From: Rhodovulum sp. 12E13
Lineage (GTDB): Bacteria; Pseudomonadota; Alphaproteobacteria; Rhodobacterales; Rhodobacteraceae
Reading direction: 5' to 3'
NCBI RefSeq assembly: GCF_003340565.1
Contig: NZ_QPLK01000003.1
Span: 215,187-279,186, forward strand
Length of the DNA stretch: 64,000 nt
Below the pieces are notes generated by a model that did not search any database, was not told the DNA's origin, and was given only the letters and a program-made list of their open reading frames with translations. The translations under genes and the position numbers were made by a program. Numbering within the stretch: the stretch's first letter is position 1; each line of letters opens with the position of its first letter. Positions 1-9,683 of this stretch are shown here, one piece after another.

Positions 1-591
1 GAGTTCCTTGCCCAGGGCACGCTCTATCCCGACGTGATCGAGAGCGTCAGCTTCGCGGGGGGCCCCTCCGTCACCATCAAGTCGCACCACAACGTGGGCG
101 GGCTGCCCGAGAAGATGGGGATGAAGCTGGTCGAGCCCCTGCGCGAGCTGTTCAAGGACGAGGTGCGCGCCCTCGGCCGCGAGCTCGGCCTGCCCGACAG
201 CTTCATCGGCCGCCACCCCTTCCCCGGCCCCGGCCTCGCCATCCGCTGCCCCGGCGAGGTGACGCGCGACAAGCTCGCGATCCTGCGCGAGGCGGACGCC
301 GTCTTCATCGACCAGATCCGCCGTCACGGCCTCTACGACGAGATCTGGCAGGCCTTCGCCGCGCTTCTGCCCGTGCGCACCGTGGGCGTCATGGGCGACG
401 GGCGCACCTACGACTACGCCTGCCTCCTGCGCGCGGTGACGAGCGTCGACGGGATGACAGCCGACTACTATCCCTTCTCCCACGACTTCCTCGGCGAGAC
501 GGCCACGCGCATCATCAACGAGGTGCGCGGGATCAACAGGGTGAGCTACGACATCACGTCGAAGCCTCCCGGCACGATCGAGCTCGAATGA
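1..591 (+). CDS. guaA: GMP synthase (glutamine-hydrolysing), C-terminal part
   Basis: This is the 3' end of guaA, cut by the window edge; the reading frame is open from base 1 and the first visible residues are [16 protein letters not shown], which lie in the ATP-pyrophosphatase half of the enzyme. It converts XMP to GMP with ATP and glutamine in the cytoplasm. The rest shows the conserved [10 protein letters not shown] segment, the [11 protein letters not shown] motif and the dimerisation domain ending in [10 protein letters not shown], the typical GuaA C-terminus. About 196 residues are visible out of the roughly 520 usual for the family; the glutamine amidotransferase domain lies outside the window. 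The identification is certain. Confidence 0.97.
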   Translation, partial: EFLAQGTLYPDVIESVSFAGGPSVTIKSHHNVGGLPEKMGMKLVEPLRELFKDEVRALGRELGLPDSFIGRHPFPGPGLAIRCPGEVTRDKLAILREADAVFIDQIRRHGLYDEIWQAFAALLPVRTVGVMGDGRTYDYACLLRAVTSVDGMTADYYPFSHDFLGETATRIINEVRGINRVSYDITSKPPGTIELE

Positions 592-861
592 CCGGCCCCC
601 GATGACCGATGGCCCGGCGGGGAACGACGCGCCTGAAATCCTTCCTTTCCATGCCGCGGCACGGGCCGCGGTCAGGTGCGTCTCGCTCCCGACGGCCGAG
701 ATCGCACCGCGCCTCCGACCCGCCCCGCGCGAGCCCGGCCGGCCCACGATGCTCAGCGAGGCACCCGCCCGCGGCGCCAAGGCTGCGGTGATCGTCCGCA
801 CGGCCATGGCCCCGGGGGCAAATACGGGCACGGCGCGCGGCGGCCGCGTCCGGCAGGACCG

Positions 862-1758
862 ATGACGGACGCGCGCGCCCCGTCCCGCCCCCCCGTCACG
901 GCCGAGCCGGCATCGCGCCCGCTCGTCGCGGCTGCCTGGATGACGGGGGCCATCGCCTCCTTCTCGGCCATGGCGGTTGCCGGCCGCGCCGTCTCGCTCG
1001 ACCACGACACGTTCGAGATCATGCTCTACCGCTCGCTGATCGGCCTGGCGATCGTGCTGGCCGTGGCCGGCGCCTGGGGGCGGCTCGGCGAGATCACGAC
1101 GCGGCACATGGGGCTGCACGCGATCCGCAACTGCGCCCACTTCGCGGGGCAGAACCTGTGGTTCTTCGCCCTTCCCCTGATCCCGCTCGCACAGCTTTTC
1201 TCGGTCGAGTTCACCGCGCCGATCTGGGCCACCCTGCTCGCGCCGCTGGTGCTGGGCGAGCGGCTGACGCGGGCACGCGTGCTCGCCGCGCTGCTCGGCT
1301 TCGCCGGCGTGCTGGTGGTGGCCCGCCCCGATTTCGGCACGCTCGAGCCGGGCATTCTCGCCGCGGCGGGCGCGGCGCTCGGCTTCGCCGGCTCGGCGCT
1401 GTTCACCCGCAGGCTCACCCGCTCCGAGACGGTGGTCTGCATCCTGTTCTGGCTCTCGGCAATGCAGGCCGTGCTCGGCCTCGCCTTCGCCGGGGCCGAC
1501 GGCGACATCGCGCTCCCCTCGGCCACCGGCCTGCCCTGGCTCGCGCTGATCGCGCTGTCGGGCCTGTGCGCCCATTACTGCCTGACCACGGCACTCTCCC
1601 TCGCGCCGGCCGGCGTGGTGATGACGATGGACTTCCTCCGCCTGCCTGTCATCGCCGTGATCGGCATGGTCTTCTACGGCGAGCCGCTGGAACTCGCCGT
1701 CGCCCTCGGCGCGGCGCTGATCCTCGGGGCGAACTGGGTCAACATCCGCCGCGGCTGA
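862..1758 (+). CDS. EamA/DMT-family membrane transporter
   Basis: A 298-residue polytopic protein with about ten hydrophobic segments arranged as two EamA repeats (roughly residues 25-150 and 155-295), the pattern of drug/metabolite transporters with ten transmembrane helices. Conserved DMT features include an early arginine in the first repeat (MLYRSLIGL) and a helix-turn region SVEFTAPIWATLLAPLVLGERL, close to the usual P-x-(W/x)...LGE signature. It should export or import a small metabolite across the inner membrane; the substrate cannot be told. I start it at the ATG at 862 because the upstream in-frame extension is Arg/Pro-rich and looks non-coding. It stands alone between guaA and a porin gene. 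Confidence 0.88.
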   Translation: MTDARAPSRPPVTAEPASRPLVAAAWMTGAIASFSAMAVAGRAVSLDHDTFEIMLYRSLIGLAIVLAVAGAWGRLGEITTRHMGLHAIRNCAHFAGQNLWFFALPLIPLAQLFSVEFTAPIWATLLAPLVLGERLTRARVLAALLGFAGVLVVARPDFGTLEPGILAAAGAALGFAGSALFTRRLTRSETVVCILFWLSAMQAVLGLAFAGADGDIALPSATGLPWLALIALSGLCAHYCLTTALSLAPAGVVMTMDFLRLPVIAVIGMVFYGEPLELAVALGAALILGANWVNIRRG

Positions 1759-1933
1759 GCCCGCGCGCCCGCTACAGCCCCAGGTTGTGGCAGCCCTGCC
1801 GCAGACGACTCGCTTGCGGCGGGCTGACGCAGCGTTCGAATTGCTCCTGCAACCGCCGGACGGAAAAGTCCGGGGATCGGATGAAAAAGGCGCCGCCTCT
1901 GCCCATCGGCGCGGCACCGCACGGAGGAGGAGC

Positions 1934-3139
1934 ATGATCCGTACCTTTCTGGGAGCCGCGCTGGTGATCGGCGCATCCCCCCTCGCCGCTTTCGCCGGCG
2001 GGCTCGACCGCACGGGACAGCCCGTCGGCATCCTGTTCGAGCCGGGCAACTACGCCGAGCTGTCCTTCGCGCGCACGATGCCGTCTTTCTCGGGCAGGGG
2101 CACGGGCCTGGTATCGGCCTGGCCTCTCAATCCCACCGGGCGCATCCCCGCCGGCACGGCCTATTCCGGCGTCGCGCTCGACTTCAGCAATCTCTCGGCC
2201 GGCGTGAAAGTCGACGTGACCGAGCGGCTCTCGGCAGCGATCCTCTTCTCGCAGCCCTTCGGCGCCGATATCGAATACAACGGCGACAGCGACACGACCG
2301 AGCTGGGCGGCACCGAAGCGGTGGCCGACAGCGACCAGCTGACCGCGATGCTGCGCTGGCGGTTCGACGACAACTGGTCGGTCCACGGCGGCCTGCGGAT
2401 CGATCGCGGCTCGGGCGAGATCACCCTGTCGGGCCTCGCCTACGGCATCCCCCAGGCGGCGGTGCCGCCGGGCGCGCCGCCCTTCGCCGGGGGCTTCAAC
2501 GGCTATTCGGTCGAGCTCGACCAGCGCACCGACGTGGGCTGGCTGGCGGGCGTCGCCTACGAGATCCCCGAGATCGCGCTGCGGGTGGCACTGACCTACA
2601 ACTCGCCCATCGTGCACGATTTCGAGACGACCGAGTTCTACCTGGGGCGGAAGATCGGCAAGAGCACGACCGAGGTGGAGCTGCCGCGCTCGGTCAACAT
2701 CGACTTCCAGACCGGCATCGCCGAGGACACGTTGCTGTTCGGCTCCTTCCGATGGGCGGAATGGTCGGAGTTCCGGATCGACCCAGAGCTGTTCACCGCC
2801 GCCTCTCGCGGCGGCCTCGTGAGCCTGCAGGACAGCCGGACCTGGACGCTCGGCCTGGGCCGCCGCTTCACCGACGCCTTCGCGGGACAGGTCTCGATCG
2901 CCTGGGAGGAGACCGACGAGAACGACCTCATCTCGCCGCTGGCGCCCGACAACGGGTATTTCGCGCTCGGGCTCGGCGGCTCCTACGACGTGGCCGAGAA
3001 TGTCACCCTGTCGGCGGGCGCGCGGTATACCTGGGTCGGCAATTCGCGGCCCGAGACGGGCACGCCCGACACGCCACGGGCGACCTTCGACGACAACTCG
3101 GCCCTGACGCTCGGCGTCTCGATCGGCTACCGCTTCTGA
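1934..3139 (+). CDS. Outer-membrane hydrophobic-compound transporter, OmpP1/FadL family
   Basis: A 401-residue protein with a clear Sec signal peptide (about residues 1-21, cleavage after AFA), a strong GGAGGAGG ribosome-binding site just before the ATG, alternating amphipathic beta-strand sequence and a terminal phenylalanine (IGYRF), which is the BAM recognition signal of outer-membrane barrels. The N-terminal section after the signal matches the plug region of FadL-type channels, which take up long-chain fatty acids or other hydrophobic molecules. FadL itself is a little longer (about 420-450). The substrate is not determined by sequence. A pair of hairpins follows the stop codon and probably ends the transcript. 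Confidence 0.82.
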   Translation: MIRTFLGAALVIGASPLAAFAGGLDRTGQPVGILFEPGNYAELSFARTMPSFSGRGTGLVSAWPLNPTGRIPAGTAYSGVALDFSNLSAGVKVDVTERLSAAILFSQPFGADIEYNGDSDTTELGGTEAVADSDQLTAMLRWRFDDNWSVHGGLRIDRGSGEITLSGLAYGIPQAAVPPGAPPFAGGFNGYSVELDQRTDVGWLAGVAYEIPEIALRVALTYNSPIVHDFETTEFYLGRKIGKSTTEVELPRSVNIDFQTGIAEDTLLFGSFRWAEWSEFRIDPELFTAASRGGLVSLQDSRTWTLGLGRRFTDAFAGQVSIAWEETDENDLISPLAPDNGYFALGLGGSYDVAENVTLSAGARYTWVGNSRPETGTPDTPRATFDDNSALTLGVSIGYRF

Positions 3140-3158
3140 CCGACGGCCGGGGCCGGGC

Positions 3159-3209
3159 GCAAATTCCTTGTCGAAAGGAATTTGCCAAAAGCCTTCTGAA
3201 AGGCTTTTG
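3159..3209. terminator. Paired AT-rich hairpins after the FadL-like gene
   Basis: Two perfect stem-loops stand back to back 20 bases after the porin stop codon: GCAAATTCCTT (3159-3169) pairs with 3175-3185 around a 5-base loop, and CAAAAGCCTT (3186-3195) pairs with 3200-3209 around a 4-base loop. They are strikingly AT-rich for this genome. No U-run follows, so they may terminate, protect the 3' end or be a repeated palindromic element. The first stem sequence recurs exactly at 58928-58951. Confidence 0.7.
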
Positions 3210-3326
3210 CCGCCGGCCCCGACGCGGTCGCGCCGACGGGGAGGGGGCGGAGCGGAGGCCGGCGCGGGAGCGGCGGCCGGCGAAACGGCTGGCGCGCGCG
3301 CGCCGGGGGCGTTAGAGCGCGGAGCG

Positions 3327-4208
3327 ATGCGACATGCGCCCCTTCTCTACGACAGCCCCGCCGCGTGGGAGGCGGCGCCCTCCCGACGCGTGGCCCTGTT
3401 CGGCATGTCGGGCCTCGGCAAGACGCACCTCGCCTCGCTCTTGCGCGAGGCGGGCGGCTGGTTCCACTACTCGGTCGATTACCGGATCGGCACCCGCTAC
3501 ATGGGCGAATTGATCGCCGACAGCTTCAAGCGCGAGGCGATGAAGGTGCCGCATCTCGCGCACCTGCTGCGCTCGGACTCGATCTACATCGCCTCGAACA
3601 TCACGTTCCACAACCTGGCGCCGCTCTCGACCTATCTCGGCAAGCCGGGCGATCCCGAAAAGGGCGGCCTGCCCATCGCCGAATACCGCCGCCGCCAGGC
3701 CGAGCACGAGGAGTCGGAGATCTCGGCCCTTCTGGATGCGCCGAAATTCATCGCGAAGGCAGAGGAGATCTACGGCTATCCCCATTTCGTCTGCGACACC
3801 GGCGGCTCGATCTGCGAAGTGGTCGACCCGCACGATCCGGACGACCGCGTGTTGCAGGCGCTGGCGGGCGCGATGCTGCTCGTCTGGATCGAGGGGAGCG
3901 AGGCGCACCGCGAGGAGCTGACCCGCCGCTTCCGCCGCGCGCCCAAGCCCATGGCCTACCAGCCGGCCTTCCTGACCGAGACGTGGCAGGCCTATCTCGC
4001 CGAGACGGGCTGCGCCGAGGCGCAGGTCGACCCCGACGCCTTCGCCGTCTATGCCTACGGTCGTGCCCTCGCCCACCGCCAGCCGCGCTACGCCGCGATG
4101 GCGCGGCACTGGGGCGTGACCGTCACCGCCGAGGAGGCGGCCGGCGTGACCGACGAGGCGGCGTTCGTCGCGCTGGTCGCCCGCGCGCTTGAACGCGCGC
4201 AGCCTTAG
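3327..4208 (+). CDS. P-loop ATPase of unknown role
   Basis: A 293-residue soluble protein with a Walker A motif GMSGLGKTH at residues 26-34, right after a short beta-strand (RRVALF), and no recognisable partner domain. The body is rich in charged residues and contains FVCDTGGSICEVVDP at about 153-167, which may carry the acidic residue of a Walker B-like site. I recognise it as an ATPase type seen beside metA in Rhodobacterales but know no function for it. The ATG at 3327 is chosen because the upstream extension is low-complexity. It precedes metA by 34 bases, so the two may share a transcript. Confidence 0.72.
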   Translation: MRHAPLLYDSPAAWEAAPSRRVALFGMSGLGKTHLASLLREAGGWFHYSVDYRIGTRYMGELIADSFKREAMKVPHLAHLLRSDSIYIASNITFHNLAPLSTYLGKPGDPEKGGLPIAEYRRRQAEHEESEISALLDAPKFIAKAEEIYGYPHFVCDTGGSICEVVDPHDPDDRVLQALAGAMLLVWIEGSEAHREELTRRFRRAPKPMAYQPAFLTETWQAYLAETGCAEAQVDPDAFAVYAYGRALAHRQPRYAAMARHWGVTVTAEEAAGVTDEAAFVALVARALERAQP

Positions 4209-4242
4209 GCGTATCTGCCTCGCTCTCCCGTGGACGTAACCG

Positions 4243-5190
4243 ATGCCGATCAAGCTGCCCGAAGACCTGCCCGCCTATTCCGTCCTCAGCCGCGAGGGCG
4301 TCATGGTCATGGGCGAGGACCGCGCCGCCCGGCAGGACATCCGCCCCCTGCGCATCGGCCTGCTCAACCTGATGCCCAGGAAGATCCAGACCGAGACGCA
4401 GTTCGCCCGCCTGATCGGCGCGACGCCCCTTCAGATCGACCTGCAGCTGATCCGGATGACCGAGCACCAGACGCGCAACACCGCCGCCGAGCACATGCAG
4501 GCGTTCTACCGCCCGTTCCAGGAGGTCAGGCACGAGCGGTTCGACGGCCTCATCATCACCGGCGCACCGATCGAGCACCTGCCCTACGAGGAGGTGACCT
4601 ACTGGGACGAGCTGCGCGAGGTCTTCGACTGGACGCAGACCAACGTGCATTCGACCTTCGGGGTGTGCTGGGGCGGCATGGCGATGGCCTATCACTTCCA
4701 CGGCACGCCAAAGCACATGCTGCCGGCCAAGGCCTTCGGCTGCTTCCGCCACGCCAACCGCGCTCCCGCCTCGCCCTATCTCAACGGCTTCTCCGACGAC
4801 TGCATCGTGCCCGTCTCGCGCTGGACAGAGATGAAGCGCGACGAGATGCAGGCGGCGGGCCTGTCGGTGCTGCTCGACAGCTGGGAGGTGGGCCCGTGCC
4901 TCGTGGAAGACGTGGCGCACCGCGCGCTCTACATCTTCAATCACCTCGAATACGACAGCACGACGCTGGGCGAGGAATACGAACGCGACGTGGAGGCGGG
5001 CAAGGACATCGCGGTTCCGGTCAACTACTTCCCCGGCGACGATCCGCGCCTGCCGCCGCTGAACCGCTGGCGGAGCCACGCCCACCTTCTATATGGCAAC
5101 TGGATCAACCAGATATACCAGACAACGCCATTCGACCCCGATGACATCGGAAAAGGCCCCGCCGAAGCGGCGCGCGCCGCCGCGCGCTAG
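4243..5190 (+). CDS. metA: Homoserine O-acyltransferase, predicted acetyl-CoA-specific
   Basis: A 315-residue MetA-family enzyme that acylates L-homoserine as the first committed step of methionine synthesis. The catalytic cysteine is Cys142 in FGVCWGGM, and the HxE pair is His234/Glu236 (NHLEYD). In MetA proteins residue 111 sets the acyl donor: Gly gives succinyl-CoA specificity as in E. coli, Glu gives acetyl-CoA specificity as in Bacillus cereus. Here the motif is GAPIE with Glu111, so homoserine O-acetyltransferase is the better name despite the usual succinyltransferase label. No SAM riboswitch is visible in the 34 bases upstream. The 3' end overlaps the next gene by 50 bases. Confidence 0.95.
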   Translation: MPIKLPEDLPAYSVLSREGVMVMGEDRAARQDIRPLRIGLLNLMPRKIQTETQFARLIGATPLQIDLQLIRMTEHQTRNTAAEHMQAFYRPFQEVRHERFDGLIITGAPIEHLPYEEVTYWDELREVFDWTQTNVHSTFGVCWGGMAMAYHFHGTPKHMLPAKAFGCFRHANRAPASPYLNGFSDDCIVPVSRWTEMKRDEMQAAGLSVLLDSWEVGPCLVEDVAHRALYIFNHLEYDSTTLGEEYERDVEAGKDIAVPVNYFPGDDPRLPPLNRWRSHAHLLYGNWINQIYQTTPFDPDDIGKGPAEAARAAAR

Positions 5191-6121
5191 CGCGCCAGAC
5201 GCACCCGGCCCCCTGTCGGGCGCGACGCCTCCGCCGCCCCGCATCGCCACCTCGCCCGACGCCTACCCGCCCACGGGGCGCTTCGTCGAGGCAGGCGGCC
5301 GGCGCGTGCACGCCCATGTCTCGGGGCCGGAGGGCGCGCCGGCGGTCGTCCTGATACACGGAGCGTCGGGCAGCGGGCGCGACTACACGTTCGACCTCGC
5401 TCCCCGCCTCGCCCTGCGCTACCGCGTGGTGGCGTTCGATCGCCCCGGCCTCGGCCACACCCCCGCCCTGCACGCACGCGGCGAAAGCCCGGCCGAGCAG
5501 GCAGCCCTGCTCGACGATGCGACGGCGGCGCTCGGGATCGGGGGCGCGGTGATCGTCGGCCATTCCTACGGCGCGGCGGTCGCGATGGCCTGGGCACTGG
5601 AGCGGCCCGCCCGCGCAGCCGGCATCGTCTCGCTCGCGGGCGCCACCATGCCATGGCCCGGCGGGCTGGGGCCCTGGTATGCCATCGCCTCGTCGGGCCT
5701 CGGCGGGGCGACGGTGGTGCCGCTCGTCTCGCGCCTGGCCACGCCCGCGCTGATCCACCGCTCCATCGCGGCCGTGTTCGCGCCGCAGGCGCCGCCGCCG
5801 GGCTATGCCGCTCATATCGGCGTGGGCCTCACCCTGCGGCCGGCCACGCTGCGCGCGAACGCCCGGCAGGTGAACACGCTGCGCCCCCACATCGTCGACA
5901 TGGCGGCGCGCTACGGCGGCCTCGACCTGCCGGTCGAGGTGGTCCACGGCACCGCCGACGAGATCGTGCCCGTGCGCATCCACGGCGCGCGCATGGTCGA
6001 GCGTATCGCCGGCGCCCGCCTCACGCTGCTTCCGGGCGTGGGCCATATGCCCCACCATTCCGACCCGGACGCCGCGATCGCCGCCATCGACCGCGTCGCC
6101 GCCCGCGCCGGGCTGACCTGA
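5141..6121 (+). CDS. Alpha/beta-fold hydrolase
   Basis: A 326-residue hydrolase with a Pro/Ala-rich N-terminal stretch of about 50 residues and then a complete alpha/beta core: the oxyanion segment LIHGASGS, nucleophile elbow GHSYG, a late acid in HGTADEIVP and the catalytic histidine in GVGHMPHH. It should cleave an ester, amide or similar bond; the substrate is unknown, and its place after metA does not prove a role in methionine synthesis (a MetX-type acyltransferase is also alpha/beta, but the motifs here are of ordinary hydrolases). The ATG at 5141 lies inside metA; an in-frame ATG at 5093 is possible too. Confidence 0.82.
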   Translation: MTSEKAPPKRRAPPRASAPDAPGPLSGATPPPPRIATSPDAYPPTGRFVEAGGRRVHAHVSGPEGAPAVVLIHGASGSGRDYTFDLAPRLALRYRVVAFDRPGLGHTPALHARGESPAEQAALLDDATAALGIGGAVIVGHSYGAAVAMAWALERPARAAGIVSLAGATMPWPGGLGPWYAIASSGLGGATVVPLVSRLATPALIHRSIAAVFAPQAPPPGYAAHIGVGLTLRPATLRANARQVNTLRPHIVDMAARYGGLDLPVEVVHGTADEIVPVRIHGARMVERIAGARLTLLPGVGHMPHHSDPDAAIAAIDRVAARAGLT

Positions 6122-6206
6122 CACGACACCGGGGCCGCCGTTGCGCCGCCCCCGCCGCGCGGCCATAGTGACGGCCCATCGGGCGCGGGCGGAGAGCCGG
6201 GAGACC

Positions 6207-7103
6207 ATGCAGAAACGTGTGCCGAGCAAGACGCTCCCCAGGCCGTTCGACGGCGCCATCTCGCGCTTCTACGAGAATGAGGCGCCCGAAGAGGTGCGCG
6301 AGGCCGTCCGCGCGGCGGAGGGCAAGACGATCCTCGTGCCCCCCTACCCCTATGCCGAACGCATGGACAAGGACGCCTACGCGCGCGACCTCGAGGCGCT
6401 CCAGGTCGAGCTCGCCAAGCTGCAGGCCTGGGTCAAGGCGACGGGCGCGCGCCTGTGCATCCTGTTCGAGGGGCGCGACGCCGCCGGCAAGGGCGGCACG
6501 ATCAAGCGCTTCCGCGAAAACCTCAACCCCCGCGTCGCCCGCGTCGCCGCGCTGCCTGCGCCGTCCGACCGCGAGCGCAGCCAGTGGTATTTCCAGCGCT
6601 ACATCGCCCACCTGCCCGCGGCCGGCGAAATCGTGCTGTTCGACCGCTCGTGGTACAATCGCGGCGTGGTCGAGAAGGTCTTCGGCTTCTGCACCGACGA
6701 GGAGCGGGCGCGCTTTTTCCGACAGGTGACGCCCTTCGAGCGGGCGCTGGTGCAGGAGGGGATCGTGCTGGTGAAGCTCTGGCTCAACGTGGGCCGGGCC
6801 GAGCAGCTCGGCCGGATGCTCGCGCGCGAGGGCGACCCGCTCAAGCAGTGGAAGCTCAGCCGCATCGACGTCGAGGGCCTGCACCTGTGGGACGCCTACA
6901 CCGCGGCGATCGGCGAGACGCTCACCTACACCCACGAGCCCGACATGCCCTGGACCCTGATCCGCTCCGACGACAAGCGCCGCGCCCGCCTCGCCGCCAT
7001 CCGCACCGTGCTGGGCCGGGTGGACTACCACGGCAAGGAGCCGGATGTCGTCGGCACGCTCGACCCGGCGATCTGCGGCGGCCCCACCCCGTGGCATGGC
7101 TAA
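6207..7103 (+). CDS. ppk2: Polyphosphate kinase 2
   Basis: A 298-residue PPK2-family P-loop kinase that transfers phosphate between polyphosphate and nucleotides, usually making GTP or ATP from the diphosphate. It has the Walker A motif [15 protein letters not shown], the Walker B region LFDRSWYNR, and the lid segment following it (GVVEKVFGF); length and a single domain fit class I PPK2. The ATG at 6207 is preferred over 6141, whose extension is Arg-rich. The stop overlaps the start of the TetR-type gene by 8 bases, so translation of the two is likely coupled. Confidence 0.93.
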   Translation: MQKRVPSKTLPRPFDGAISRFYENEAPEEVREAVRAAEGKTILVPPYPYAERMDKDAYARDLEALQVELAKLQAWVKATGARLCILFEGRDAAGKGGTIKRFRENLNPRVARVAALPAPSDRERSQWYFQRYIAHLPAAGEIVLFDRSWYNRGVVEKVFGFCTDEERARFFRQVTPFERALVQEGIVLVKLWLNVGRAEQLGRMLAREGDPLKQWKLSRIDVEGLHLWDAYTAAIGETLTYTHEPDMPWTLIRSDDKRRARLAAIRTVLGRVDYHGKEPDVVGTLDPAICGGPTPWHG

Positions 7104-7713
7104 GCGCGGCTATCACCACGGCAATCTTCGCCAGGCTCTCGTCGACGCCGCTCTGCAGCTCATCGAGGAGAAGGGTCCGCAGGGCTTTACCCTCACCGAG
7201 GCGGCCAAGGCGGCGGGGGTGACGCCGGCGGCCGTCTACCGCCATTTCGAGGGGCGCGACGACCTGATCGCCGAATGCGCGCTGCAGGGTTACGAGATCT
7301 TCGCCGAGGTGATGGACTACGCCTATGCCACCGGCGGCCCCTCGGCACTTGCGAAGTTCGAGGCGACGGGGAGGGCCTATCTCGCGTTCGCCGCCAAGCA
7401 CCCCGGCCATTACCAGGCGATGTTCGAGTCCGGCGTGTCGGTCAACCGCACGCCCGAGCTGGCGCGCGCGGCCGAGGCGGCGCGCGGCGTGCTCGAGCGC
7501 GCCGCGGAGGAGCTGTCGCAGCACATCCCCGCAGAGCGGCGCCCGCCGCCGCAGATGTTCTCGGCCCATGTCTGGGCGATGTCGCACGGGGTGGTCGAGC
7601 TCTACATGCGCGGCGCGCCGGGCGGGCGGGCGCCCTTCCCGCCCGAGGATCTGCTCGAGACCGGCATCGGCATCTACCTGCGCGGCCTCGGCCTGATCCC
7701 GGCCGATACCTGA
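7096..7713 (+). CDS. TetR/AcrR-family transcriptional regulator
   Basis: A 205-residue repressor with an N-terminal TetR helix-turn-helix (about residues 15-60, with [21 protein letters not shown] as recognition part) and a C-terminal ligand domain carrying a [10 protein letters not shown] segment, the so-called WHG type. It would bind DNA as a dimer and release it on binding a small molecule. It overlaps ppk2 by 8 bases in the same direction, which suggests it controls its own operon or senses a metabolite tied to polyphosphate or nucleotide state; that link is inference. Confidence 0.88.
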   Translation: MAKRGYHHGNLRQALVDAALQLIEEKGPQGFTLTEAAKAAGVTPAAVYRHFEGRDDLIAECALQGYEIFAEVMDYAYATGGPSALAKFEATGRAYLAFAAKHPGHYQAMFESGVSVNRTPELARAAEAARGVLERAAEELSQHIPAERRPPPQMFSAHVWAMSHGVVELYMRGAPGGRAPFPPEDLLETGIGIYLRGLGLIPADT

Positions 7714-7831
7714 TCCGTTCCGCCCGCCGGCATCGGTGCCGCCGCGTCGCATCTTGCGCGCCCGCAGCGGCCTGTTGGCCTTCCCGGGCCGCGACGCTAG
7801 ACAGGGCGCAGGGGGACCAGCGGGGAGACAG

Positions 7832-8809
7832 ATGCGGGTAGCAGTGGGCGCGATCACGCGGCGGCGGCCGCACATGTTCGCCGATCTTCTCGCGAGCTTC
7901 GTCGAGATGCGCCGGCCCGGGGGCTGCGAGGTGATCTTTCTCTTCGCCGAGAACGACGACGCGCTCTCGGTCGGCCCGCAGGTCGACGACTTCCGCGAGA
8001 ACGTGCCCGAGGAGGTGCGGCTCGAGCTCGAGCCTCGCGCAGGCATTCCCCATGCCCGCAACCGCGTCCTCGACATGGCGCTCGCCGCAGATGCCGACCT
8101 GCTCACCTTCGTCGACGACGACGAGGTGGTCACGCGCGACTGGCTGGTGGAACTCGTGGAGGGGATGGAGCGGCGGCGCCTCGATCTCGGCGGTGGCCCC
8201 GTGCGCCTGACCGCTGCGTCCGAGACGATGACCGCCTGGAACGCCGCCGTCTTTCGACACCTGACTCACCGCGCCCGGCGCCGCAACGGCGACCGGGCGA
8301 AGGCAGCCGCTTCGGGCCGCGACCATCTGATCAACATCTACACCAACAACTGGGCGCTGCGCCTGTCGACCCAGCAGCGACTCGGCCTGCGGTTCGACGA
8401 ACGGCTCGAGGTCTCGGGCGGCTCGGACACCCGCTTCAGCCTCCAGATGAAGCGCGCCGGCGCCCGCATCGGCTGGATTCCCGATGCATGGGTGGAAGAG
8501 CCGACGCCGCTCAAGCGACTGACCCTGCGCTACCATTTCAGCCGGGCGCGCGACCAGTCGACCAACGCGGTCCGCCTGAGCCGCAAGGGCCCGCTCCGCG
8601 CGCTCTGGCATGCGGTGGCGCGCGGCGTCGACGCGCTGCTGTTCCTGCTCGCAACGCCCGTCGGCGGACGGTTCGCCGTGGCGCGTGCGGTGCACAAGCT
8701 CGGCGCCGCCACGGGCGCGCTGCGCGGCGCCGTGGGCGGGCGGTCGCGCCACTATGCCCCGGCGGCCGCCGAGTTCCACGCCGAGGCCGAGAGCACGGCC
8801 GGGCGCTGA
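7832..8809 (+). CDS. Family 2 glycosyltransferase
   Basis: A 325-residue GT-A fold glycosyltransferase. The metal/nucleotide-sugar site is the acidic run FVDDDEVV at residues 93-100, preceded by GIPHARNRVLD, and the acceptor side has GGSDTRFSLQM at about 214-224. The last 110 residues are basic and hydrophobic (WHAVARGVDALLFLLATPVGG), suggesting attachment to the inner membrane. It probably adds a sugar to a cell-surface glycan or lipid; donor and acceptor are not predictable. It stands alone, with no polysaccharide cluster around it. The start at 7832 fits the first beta-strand MRVAVGAIT. Confidence 0.82.
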   Translation: MRVAVGAITRRRPHMFADLLASFVEMRRPGGCEVIFLFAENDDALSVGPQVDDFRENVPEEVRLELEPRAGIPHARNRVLDMALAADADLLTFVDDDEVVTRDWLVELVEGMERRRLDLGGGPVRLTAASETMTAWNAAVFRHLTHRARRRNGDRAKAAASGRDHLINIYTNNWALRLSTQQRLGLRFDERLEVSGGSDTRFSLQMKRAGARIGWIPDAWVEEPTPLKRLTLRYHFSRARDQSTNAVRLSRKGPLRALWHAVARGVDALLFLLATPVGGRFAVARAVHKLGAATGALRGAVGGRSRHYAPAAAEFHAEAESTAGR

Positions 8810-9009
8810 CCGGCGGATGCGGTCGGACCGGGCGGGACGGGCCATCGTGTGCACTGCCTGTGCAGGAAACGGGCCGGTGCGGGGCATGGCTGCACGGAGG
8901 CGGGCCCGGCGCGGCGCGGGTGGCCTCGCCGATTCGTCGCTTGACGCAAGGTCGAGGTGCGCGCCTCAAGGGACGGTATCGCGAACAGGGCACGCGCAGG
9001 GAGGGGAGA

Positions 9010-9549
9010 ATGGATCTCGCCGATGGAGCCGGCGGCAGGGAGCGCGAGATCGTCGATCTCTTCGCCACCACCTTCACCGCCTCGGAGGGGGCCGAGGAAG
9101 GCGCGCTGATCGGCCGGCTCGTGCGCGACCTCCTCGACCGGACGCCGCCGGACGAGCTCCGCGTCTTCACCGCATCCGACGAGGGCGCGCTGGCCGGCGC
9201 CGTGATCTTCACCCGGCTGCGTTACGCGGGCGACGCGCGCAGGGTCGTCCTGCTGTCACCCATGGCGGTCGGGCCAGGATGGCAGGGCCGGGGAACAGGG
9301 CAGGCGCTGATCCGCCACGCGCTCGACACGCTGCGGGCCGAGGGCGCCGACGTGGCGCTGACCTATGGTGACCCCGCCTTCTACGGCAAGGTCGGCTTCG
9401 GCCCCGTGACAGAAGCCACGGCCCCGCCCCCGCAGCCGCTGTCGCAGCCAGAGGGCTGGATGGGGCAGGCGCTGGACGGGGGCGATATTGCCCCGCTCAC
9501 GGGCCCCGCGACCTGCGCCGCGGCGCTCGACGATGCCGCCTACTGGTAA
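9010..9549 (+). CDS. GNAT-family N-acetyltransferase
   Basis: A 179-residue acetyltransferase of the GNAT fold. The acetyl-CoA pyrophosphate loop is the Q92-G-R-G-T-G motif, following the central strand VVLLSPMAV, and the region after it has the alpha-3 helix ALIRHALDTLRAEG and the YGDPAFYGKVGFGP stretch seen in YhbS-like members. The acceptor is unknown. A good GAGGGGAG ribosome-binding site supports the ATG at 9010. It faces the hpaI-agl operon on the other strand. Confidence 0.85.
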   Translation: MDLADGAGGREREIVDLFATTFTASEGAEEGALIGRLVRDLLDRTPPDELRVFTASDEGALAGAVIFTRLRYAGDARRVVLLSPMAVGPGWQGRGTGQALIRHALDTLRAEGADVALTYGDPAFYGKVGFGPVTEATAPPPQPLSQPEGWMGQALDGGDIAPLTGPATCAAALDDAAYW

Positions 9550-9567
9550 GGTCCGCCCGAAAGCCGG

Positions 9568-9592
9568 CTTGGCGAGATGACCCTCGCCCAAG
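9568..9592. terminator. Hairpin between convergent GNAT and aldolase genes
   Basis: CTTGGCGAG (9568-9576) can pair with CTCGCCCAAG (9583-9592) with one bulged base and a 6-base loop. It lies 18 bases after the GNAT stop and on the other strand follows the aldolase gene. There is no clear U-run, so a terminator role is only plausible. Confidence 0.35.
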
Positions 9593-9683
9593 GCGCGCCG
9601 ACGGCCTCCGCCGCCGCTGACGACACCCGACGCGAGGCCACCCATCGCGGTCGGCGCGCGGGATCGTCTCGGGCCGGGGCGCC

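Noticed and set aside
592..861. Several overlapping short frames between guaA and the EamA gene
   Set aside because: All are Arg/Ala/Pro-rich and mutually overlapping; no start with a good ribosome-binding site except the one at 862.
3210..4242. SAM-II-type riboswitch for metA
   Set aside because: The 34 bases before metA are too few, and nothing in the spacer before the ATPase gene resembles the motif.
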